A stretch of DNA of 64,000 bases from SZUA-38 sp965212525 (GTDB taxonomy: Bacteria > Pseudomonadota > Gammaproteobacteria > Xanthomonadales > SZUA-38): NCBI GenBank assembly GCA_965212525.1, contig CBDBVC010000009.1, forward strand, positions 41,176 through 105,175, given 5' to 3'. How positions within the stretch are numbered: the stretch's first letter is position 1; each line of letters starts with the position of its first letter. Below the pieces are notes generated by a model. The model saw only the letters and a program-made list of their open reading frames with translations, made no database searches and was not told where the DNA came from. The position numbers and the translations under genes are program-made. This document shows positions 26,683 to 32,552 of the stretch, one piece after another.

Positions 26683-26759
26683 CTAATTCGCGAACTGCGA
26701 ATCAGGAATGCGACCGATAGCGAGCAGGCCGCAGGCCGAGTCGCCAACGGCGAGGAGTC
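26683..26759 (+). repeat. T-loop inserted hairpin element, Thr copy 1
   Basis: 77 bp between GGTTCGA and AATCC of the T arm. Hairpins TTCGC/GCGAA, GGCC-GCA-GGCC and TCGCC-AAC-GGCGA, with the core GGAATGCGAC. In this copy the anticodon stem also carries paired changes (ACTGATG-TGT-CATCAGT) that keep it complementary. Confidence 0.8.
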
Positions 26760-26952
26760 AATCCGTGTGCGATTCTGATGATTCCGTACAGCATCAGATT
26801 GTTACTAAAATCACCAAAATGGTGTTGAGATTCGATGCGACATTACAGGCAGTGCCCATGCCTCGCGATTTCACATCATGATGCCGGCATGGCGGGGCCG
26901 CGCAGCGGCAAGGTAGAGCAACTGATTTGTAATCAGTGGGTCCGCGGTTCGA

Positions 26953-27029
26953 CTAATTCGCGAACTGCGAATCAGGAATGCGACCGATAGCGAGCAGGCC
27001 GCAGGCCGAGTCGCCAACGGCGAGGAGTC
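26953..27029 (+). repeat. T-loop inserted hairpin element, Thr copy 2
   Basis: 77 bp, identical to copy 1 by eye, at the same place in the T loop (after GGTTCGA). The surrounding anticodon arm here is the normal one (TGT anticodon). Confidence 0.8.
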
Positions 27030-27222
27030 AATCCGTGTGCGATTCTGATGATTCCGTACAGCATCAGATTGTTACTAAAATCACCAAAATGGTGTTGAGA
27101 TTCGATGCGACATTACAGGCAGTGCCCATGCCTCGCGATTTCACATCATGATGCCGGCATGGCGGGGCCGCGCAGCGGCAAGGTAGAGCAACTGATTTGT
27201 AATCAGTGGGTCCGCAGTTCGA

Positions 27223-27299
27223 CTAATTCGCGAACTGCGAATCAGGAATGCGAGCGATAGCGAGCAGGCCGCAGGCCGAGTCGCCAACGGCGACGAGTC
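27223..27299 (+). repeat. T-loop inserted hairpin element, Thr copy 3
   Basis: 77 bp at the same T-loop site (after AGTTCGA). It differs from copies 1-2 by a few bases, including GACGAGTC instead of GAGGAGTC at the right end, which improves the last stem. Confidence 0.8.
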
Positions 27300-27364
27300 A
27301 ATCCGTGTGCGATGCTCACTATTCCTATCAGAACAACATTGTCACTAAATTCACTAAATTGGTG

Positions 27365-27393
27365 TTGAGATTCGAGTTGACTTTACATACAAT
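27365..27393 (+). promoter_or_regulatory. Promoter of tRNA-Thr
   Basis: TTGAGA (27365-27370), 17 bp, TACAAT (27388-27393), about 28 bp before the tRNA. The equivalent positions in the preceding repeat units keep the -35 but have lost the -10, so only the intact tRNA should be transcribed from here. Confidence 0.7.
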
Positions 27394-27421
27394 GCCCATC
27401 CCTCGCGATTTACATCACGAC

Positions 27422-27497
27422 GCCGGCATAGCTCAGTTGGTAGAGCAACTGATTTGTAATCAGTGGGTCCGCGGTTCGAATCCGTGTGCCGGCACCA
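27422..27497 (+). tRNA. tRNA-Thr (TGT)
   Basis: 76 nt with encoded CCA. The acceptor GCCGGCA pairs with TGCCGGC, the D arm is GCTC...GAGC, the anticodon stem ACTGA/TCAGT has loop TTTGTAA (anticodon TGT), and the T-arm loop is GTTCGAATC. It is the only intact tRNA among at least five related copies in 1.2 kb. Confidence 0.97.
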
Positions 27498-27568
27498 TTT
27501 TTCCACAAACTCAAAAGTCTGAATCAGCACTCAAGCTGAATACGCCCCTTTTCGAACCGCAGGTTCGA

Positions 27569-27645
27569 CAAACTCACGAACTGTGAGTTTGGAATGCGAA
27601 CGCAGTGAGGCAGGCCGCAGGCCGAGTCGCCAGAGGCGACGAGTC
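27569..27645 (+). repeat. T-loop hairpin element, downstream Thr copy (best-formed example)
   Basis: 77 bp with perfect stems AAACTCAC/GTGAGTTT, GGCC-GCA-GGCC and GTCGCC-AGA-GGCGAC, and core GGAATGCGAACGCAGTGAG. The core is almost the same as in the Phe-locus copy at 8426, while all three stems differ there by compensating changes. Confidence 0.85.
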
Positions 27646-27735
27646 AATCCGTGTGCCGGCACCATTTTTCCACAAACTCAAAAGTCTGAATCAGCACTCA
27701 AGCTGTATACGCCCCTTTTCGAACCGCAGGTTCGA

Positions 27736-27805
27736 CAAACTCACGCACTGTGAGTCTGGAATGCGAGCACAGCGAGCAGGCGCAGGCCTAGGTGCAGGCT
27801 GTGTG
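27736..27805 (+). repeat. T-loop hairpin element, degenerate downstream copy
   Basis: It starts CAAACTCACGCACTGTGAG and keeps the core GGAATGCGAGC, but the right half (GCGCAGGCCTAGGTGCAGG) no longer forms the last two hairpins. The right edge is approximate. Confidence 0.55.
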
Positions 27806-27916
27806 GAATCTCTGTCATCACCTGGGCATGAGTCCTGCCTTCCCTCAGATTCGTTCAGTCTCTCCCCCTTTGTTATCCTGTGGACCGTTGTCAGCAGTGA
27901 TCAGGGAGTCGTCAAT

Positions 27917-29243
27917 ATGAGGAAAGTAGTCAATTTCACCGTGCGGGTAGCCGAACGCTGGATGCCGGACCCCATGGTGATCGCAATCTTCCTGACGCTG
28001 GTTGTCTTCGCGGCATCGGTCACACTCACCTCATACACGCCACTCGAGACGATCGACAGCTGGGGTAATGGCTTCTGGTCGCTGCTGGAGTTTACCGGCC
28101 AGATCATGCTGATCCTGGGGCTCGGGCATGTGCTGGCGCACACCGAACCGGTCGCCAGGTTCCTGATATTCCTGACGAATTTCCTCAAGTCCGCACGCAT
28201 GGCCTATATGGGACTGTTTGTGATTGGCGCGCTGTCGTCTCTGGTGTCCTGGGGGCTGGGCCTGATTGCACCGGCGATCCTGTCTCGTATCACGGCCCGA
28301 AATCTCGCATCGCGTGGGATCAAGGTGCATTTCCCCTGCTCGTCTTTTGCGGGCTGACGGGGTCATCGATGTGGGTTTTCGGGCTGACAAGTTCAATCCC
28401 GCTCACGATCAACAATCCCGGTCATTTTCTTGAAGACAAGATCGGACTGATCTCTACATCTGAGACCATCGGTTCAAGCTGGAGTCTGACTGTCGCGCTG
28501 ATTCTGATTTTCGTGCTGCCATTTATCTACCAGAGCCTGGCACCGAAGGAAAACGAGATCGAGGAAATGCATCCAGATTCAGCTTATGACCCGACACCAG
28601 AGGCTGAGGCGCCCTCAGCCGTCTACTCCCTCCGAAAAAATGGATAGCTCACGTTTGGTGACACTAATTCTTGCGGCAATTACCGGCATTTTTGTGGTCA
28701 GGCATTTCGGTTCTGGCAGTGGGCTGAATCTGAACATCATGAATCTCCACGTTCCTGTCGCTGTGTCTGCTGTTTGCCAATTCAACCCGTCATTTTCTCG
28801 ATCTTCTGGCGAATGCCGCACGCGTTGTGGCACCGTTTTTCATCCAGTACCCGATGTATGCCGGTCTGATGGCACTGATGGCAGACAGTGGTCTGGCTGC
28901 GATGATTGTCGAACTGTTCGTAACGATATCGACGGCCGACACACTGCCATTCTGGACCTTCCTGAGTGCCGGGTTCGTGAATCTGTTTGTACCCTCGGGG
29001 GGCGGGCAGTGGGCCGTGCAGGGGCCGATTGTGATCGAAGCGGCAGAGCAGCTGGGTGCGAATGTGACCCAGGTCACCATGGCCGTCGCACTGGGCGATA
29101 CCTGGACCAATACCATTCAGCCGTTGTTTTACATTCCGGCACTGGTCATTACCGGTGTGAAGTTTGGCAAGGTGATCGGCTATGGACTCATCGCCTTTCT
29201 GGTGCTCGGCATTGCCTACTCCATCGCACTGCTCTTGTACTGA
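27917..29243 (+). pseudogene. Short-chain fatty acid transporter (AtoE family), three frameshifts
   Basis: The ATG at 27917 follows GGGAG. The product would be about 440 residues with many membrane helices: RVAERWMPDPMVIAIFLTLV, then LILGLGHVLAHTEPVARF, FLSAGFVNLFVPSGGGQWAVQGP and ALGDTWTNTIQPLFY, all typical of AtoE/TIGR00366. The frame breaks near 28331-28338 (C run), 28636-28641 (A run) and about 28741-28752, and recognisable sequence continues in a new frame each time. Either the gene is dead or the assembly has indel errors; two of the three breaks sit at short homopolymers. AtoE proteins import short-chain fatty acids such as butyrate. The gene lies just after the tRNA-Thr repeats. Confidence 0.85.
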
Positions 29244-29256
29244 GTATATTGGTTGC

Positions 29257-29281
29257 AAAAAAAGGGAGGCCGCAGCCTCCC
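29257..29281 (-). terminator. Rho-independent terminator of the gene at 29305
   Basis: On the minus strand, GGGAGGC-TGCG-GCCTCCC is followed by seven T. It sits just past the stop of the small secreted-protein gene. Confidence 0.85.
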
Positions 29282-29304
29282 CCACCAGGACAGAGGCTGA
29301 TGCC

Positions 29305-29784
29305 CTAGCGTCTGAGTGTCCTGAACAGACGACGGATAAGACCGGCCAGGCCATCGGGCAGGTCATTGACGTCGACGGTGGTGCCATTGATGGTGACATC
29401 GCCGGTGATGACGATTTCGCCATCAATCACATCGACCAGCAGGTCCGTGAATGCGATGGTGAGCGTGCCTTCTTTCCCACTCAGCGCCAGCTCGGCTGAA
29501 GTCACCGATGACAGGTCACCAACTTCACGATCGAAGTCCTGGCTCATGACACCTGAGATTGAGGCGTCCTCGCCACGCAGATGGAATGAAGAAAAGGCAG
29601 CTTCTGCCGATCCGGCCGTGGAAACGGCATCGCCGACTTCCAGTCGGGATAATGTGGTCACGGTATACGAGCCACCGAAATCGTCCACAACTGTGGTCAT
29701 GCGAGTGACATCAAAGCCTGCAAATGAGGGCAGTGCAAGGCAGAGCAGCAGTGAACCGAGTGCCAGTGTTTTCAGGGTCTTCAT
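29305..29784 (-). CDS. Small secreted protein of unknown function
   Basis: 159 residues with a clear signal peptide (LALGSLLLCLALPSFA). The mature part has short alternating stretches (YTVTTLSRLEVGD, GTLTIAFTDLLVDVIDGEI, ITGDVTINGTTVDVNDLP) that suggest a beta-rich fold, and ends in a basic RRLFRTLRR tail. I do not recognise a family. It has its own terminator, so it is probably a single-gene transcript. Confidence 0.7.
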   Translation of the reverse strand: MKTLKTLALGSLLLCLALPSFAGFDVTRMTTVVDDFGGSYTVTTLSRLEVGDAVSTAGSAEAAFSSFHLRGEDASISGVMSQDFDREVGDLSSVTSAELALSGKEGTLTIAFTDLLVDVIDGEIVITGDVTINGTTVDVNDLPDGLAGLIRRLFRTLRR

Positions 29785-30050
29785 GTGTTTCTCCTAGAAT
29801 GGTTTGGGGTGTAGCCTCACCCCTGACAACGCCACTGGAGTCATTCGGTTGACAATCAATCCGCAAAAAGATGTGATGAAAATGTGAACGGGAAAATGAG
29901 TTGGTGCAGTATCGGCTGTGGACCAGAAAGAGGTTTGGAAGCGACCGAGTATCACTGATGCGGATGTCCTCGTTCTGTTGCATTCGTGGAGAGAAAGGCA
30001 ATGAGTCGGATTTCCTGCCCGTGTCCTCTTCACTCAGGTAACTTCCGTGG

Positions 30051-30425
30051 TCAGGACTTCTCCTTTTCCATCAATGGTTTGTGGCTTATGGAGTAGATTC
30101 TGACCTTGGGCCTTGTGCCATGCTGACGGTTCACGATAATTGGTACGGAGTTCAGATGAACGGTGATCTGCTGGTCAGGAAGGATGTCCTTCTCCAGCAA
30201 CCGTGACAGTGCGGGACTGGCGTCAAATGCAGAATTGCGGACCGGTTCAGGCGCCTTCAGGATCCATGTCACAGACAGGACCAGCAGGGCGACGGACAAC
30301 CCCGCGACAGCAAAGACAGATCGACGATGTCGAGAAGTGTCATGCAGTTTGCGTTCAAACACTTCACGGCCACCGGCGGGTGGCTTGAGTGTTTCGAACA
30401 GTCTGGCGCGTTCAATCGTCTTCAT
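30051..30425 (-). CDS. Probable membrane-anchored anti-sigma factor
   Basis: 124 residues: a cytoplasmic part of about 35 residues, one membrane helix (VFAVAGLSVALLVLSVTWIL) and a periplasmic tail of about 65 residues. The start overlaps the end of the ECF sigma factor gene by 14 bp. This position and layout are those of single-pass anti-sigma factors, but no conserved domain is visible, so the call rests mainly on context. Confidence 0.6.
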   Translation of the reverse strand: MKTIERARLFETLKPPAGGREVFERKLHDTSRHRRSVFAVAGLSVALLVLSVTWILKAPEPVRNSAFDASPALSRLLEKDILPDQQITVHLNSVPIIVNRQHGTRPKVRIYSISHKPLMEKEKS

Positions 30426-30909
30426 AGTCCAGTCCTTTCACTCTCAGTGCTGCCTTCAGTGCAGCCAGCGCACGGTGACGGCGGGATGCAACCGTCCCGG
30501 GCCTGACTTTCATGACTGCTGCAATCTCAGTGTAGTCCATGCCGGCATACTCGGTAAGCATGAGTACGGTTCGATGTGCATCTGACAGCGAGGTGATGGC
30601 GTGACGGATCCCGGCATCGATCGCGGCCTGTTCAGTTGAGTCCTCGATCGGCTGCCGCCAGTGTTCCAGTGTGACCATAGACCATACCCTGCGCTGTCGC
30701 CTGCGGTTGCTGGCCAGGTTGAGCGCGATGCGGAACAGCAGTGGCCTGAATCCATCGGCGTGAATGTCAGCCCGTTTTTTCCATGCCCGCAGAAAGGCTT
30801 CCTGCACCACATCGCGGGCATCCTCCTCGTGCCAGAGCCATCGGAAGACCACGTTGTAGAGCGGGGCCTCCAGCTGTTCATAGGCCTCTGTCCAGTCCTG
30901 TGTCTGCAT
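30412..30909 (-). CDS. ECF RNA polymerase sigma factor
   Basis: 165 residues. Region 2 is LYNVVFRWLWHEEDARDVVQEAFLRAWKKR, then PLLFRIALNLASNRRR. Region 4 is ITSLSDAHRTVLMLTEYAGMD with the helix-turn-helix YTEIAAVMKVRPGTVASRRHRALAAL. It is the middle gene of a three-gene set on the minus strand: a secreted protein before (17 bp gap) and a one-helix membrane protein after (overlap). It is different from the ChrR-linked sigma factor at 3.0 kb. Confidence 0.9.
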   Translation of the reverse strand: MQTQDWTEAYEQLEAPLYNVVFRWLWHEEDARDVVQEAFLRAWKKRADIHADGFRPLLFRIALNLASNRRRQRRVWSMVTLEHWRQPIEDSTEQAAIDAGIRHAITSLSDAHRTVLMLTEYAGMDYTEIAAVMKVRPGTVASRRHRALAALKAALRVKGLDYEDD

Positions 30910-30926
30910 CTGGGCTATGGTGACTG

Positions 30927-31622
30927 TCAGCTGTCCTCGGGCCAGTGAACAATGTAGAAGATCAGGCCGTCACGGTTGTCAATGCTGGCCGTGTTTTCAC
31001 TCAGTACCACATACTCTCCTGGTGCGATCGTGATCGACAGATTCAGTTGCTGACTGGAACTGTAATCCTCCAGATGAATCTCACCAGTGGCGCTGCGCTG
31101 GTTGTTGTAGAGCTTCTGTCTGATCTCAAGTTTTTCAGAACTGAACGAGGCATGGTGGCCTGACTGGCTCACCAGACGGGCATATTCGATGACACTGAAA
31201 TTCATGCGGCCATGCTCACGTTCGATCTCGTCAAGTGTGGGACCCAGCATCGACAGATTCTCCACGCGGCGGGCATCCTGGCTTGCCTCGGCATGCAGCA
31301 GCCAGTACCTGAGCTTGATGGTAGGCGACATGCTCACTCGCTTGCGTTCGATGGCCTGCAGGATCGATTCGATCTGCTGATGGATTTCGGCATTGGTATT
31401 GATCAGGATCTGGCCGTTGGGCAGCACCTGAAGAGAGCTTTCCTGCTGAACACGGTTGCCGTTTTCATCTTCAATCGCCGGCATGTTGTGCAGTACCGAG
31501 TTGAGCGCCGCAGCCAGTTCCTGCTGGATGGAAGGTTCGACATCGTAGATCCTGATGTCAGCCCAGGTGGTTGTCGTGAAAGTGATGGCGATGAGGCACA
31601 GTAATCGGGATATTCTGTTCAT
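30927..31622 (-). CDS. Secreted protein with a secretin-like N-domain stretch
   Basis: 231 residues with a signal peptide (LLCLIAITFTTTTWA). The part ILINTNAEIHQQIESILQAIERK resembles the NolW/secretin N-domain pattern (short strand, then an amphipathic helix before the next strand). No secretin pore domain follows, so it is not a secretin itself. It opens the sigma/anti-sigma transcript, so it may be a periplasmic sensor or a regulated target. The function is unknown. Confidence 0.6.
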   Translation of the reverse strand: MNRISRLLCLIAITFTTTTWADIRIYDVEPSIQQELAAALNSVLHNMPAIEDENGNRVQQESSLQVLPNGQILINTNAEIHQQIESILQAIERKRVSMSPTIKLRYWLLHAEASQDARRVENLSMLGPTLDEIEREHGRMNFSVIEYARLVSQSGHHASFSSEKLEIRQKLYNNQRSATGEIHLEDYSSSQQLNLSITIAPGEYVVLSENTASIDNRDGLIFYIVHWPEDS

Positions 31623-31898
31623 TGTTGTCTCCGTCTCGTTTCTGTTGTATTCACTCGCGAGGTTTTGGTCATCAGCCGTAACAGCACGGCGAGTGATGTC
31701 TTATCTCTAATACACGCCAGTAGCCAGATTCTTCCCTGCCAGCTGAAAAAAGTGCGATGGGGGAATTCATCACAGATGCCATCTTCCCATTGTCTTCATA
31801 TTTGTCACCAGATTCGACAGCACAATGAGCTCATTGTTGTTTCACTGTAGCCTGTTTCGGGCCAGCAGACCCACGCGTATCGACACAAGGAGATCACC

Positions 31899-32319
31899 AT
31901 GAAATCAAGGGTTCTGATTATTTCCACCATTCTTATGGCGCTGTCCAGTTCAGCAATGGCGCAGCCTGACAACACTGGGAAATTCGGGTCTGCGACCTGA
32001 ACCAGGTGGACCGCCTCATCATCGTCCGCCACCAGTCAGGCATCTGACCCAGGTCTTGTCACTGACCGAGGATCAGGCAGCCGCAGTCAGATCGATTTTT
32101 CAATCGCGCCGGGAAGAAATATTGGCCCGACATGAGTCCCGGTTGCAGGAACATTGTGACATGAAGGCCGGTATAGATGCAGAGATTGCGGATGTGCTCA
32201 CAGATGAGCAACGTGAACTGTGGCAAAACCTGAAAAATCATGGCCCTGAAGAGAGCCAGCATGCCCCGCGGTGGCAATCACCGGCAGCGCGGAAACCGAT
32301 CCTATCGCAGGTGCAATGA
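31899..32319 (+). pseudogene. Spy/CpxP-like (LTXXQ) periplasmic protein, one frameshift
   Basis: The ATG at 31899 has AAGGAG 6 bp upstream and gives a signal peptide (VLIISTILMALSSSAMAQ). The frame ends at a TGA near 32000. One base in the GGG run at 31977-31979 puts the reading back into a frame that continues to 32319 with a His/Pro-rich linker (GGPPHHRPPP), then LTQVLSLTEDQAAAVRSIFQSR and IADVLTDEQRELW, the helical pattern of Spy-like chaperones. A shortened metal-binding-looking linker is unusual. It may be a pseudogene or a sequencing slip. Confidence 0.7.
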
Positions 32320-32552
32320 CGGCCAGGCTGAAACACACTCATGATGTAACGACATGATTTTATTGGTAGTAAACCGACATGCGGACCGTTACATGAGCAC
32401 TCGCCAGGTGATGGCGCCATTTGTGTCATTCATGTAAATCTTTACCCTGCACACTACCCAGCGGCAGTTGCCGCAGTACAATGACAGTGACGCTGCAGAT
32501 TGATCGAGTCAGTCTGCAGCGATTCCTGATACTGGGAGCGAAGATCCAAGTC

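Larger units (their letters stand above)
26615..27421 (+). repeat. Tandem array: three 269-270 bp units built on damaged tRNA-Thr copies
   Basis: Units begin at CCGGCA of the tRNA 5' end (26615, 26884, 27154) and run to the intact tRNA-Thr (same base at 27423). Each unit holds a tRNA-Thr copy with a D-loop hairpin insert (26625-26642, 26894-26911, 27164-27181) and a 77 bp T-loop insert, followed by a spacer with a decayed tRNA promoter. That promoter keeps TTGAGA, but the -10 position reads GGCAGT instead of TACAAT. None of the copies keeps the 3' acceptor strand. The units are nearly identical, so amplification is recent. No protein gene lies in 26514-27916. Confidence 0.9.
27498..27812 (+). 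repeat. Two further tRNA-Thr-derived repeat units downstream of the tRNA
   Basis: From AATCC of the T arm (27479) a unit of 167 bp is repeated (next AATCC at 27646): tRNA 3' end GTGTGCCGGCACCA, a spacer starting TTTTTCCACAAACTC, a T-arm-like CCGCAGGTTCGA, then a T-loop element. The first element (27569-27645) is well formed and again ends in a complete tRNA-Thr 3' end. The second (27736 to about 27805) is degenerate. No gene is seen here. Confidence 0.85.

Noticed and set aside
26683..26759. Integron attC site or group I intron
   Set aside because: No GTTRRRY-type ends, no integrase and no intron core; far shorter than an intron.
26615..27421. CRISPR array
   Set aside because: The units are 269 bp tRNA-derived tandem repeats, without unique spacers or cas genes.
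27248..27586. Open frame running through tRNA-Thr
   Set aside because: Covers the tRNA and the repeats; coding is excluded by the intact tRNA.
27605..27916. N-terminal extension of the fatty acid transporter
   Set aside because: It lies in tRNA-derived repeats; the ATG at 27917 with GGGAG is the proper start.
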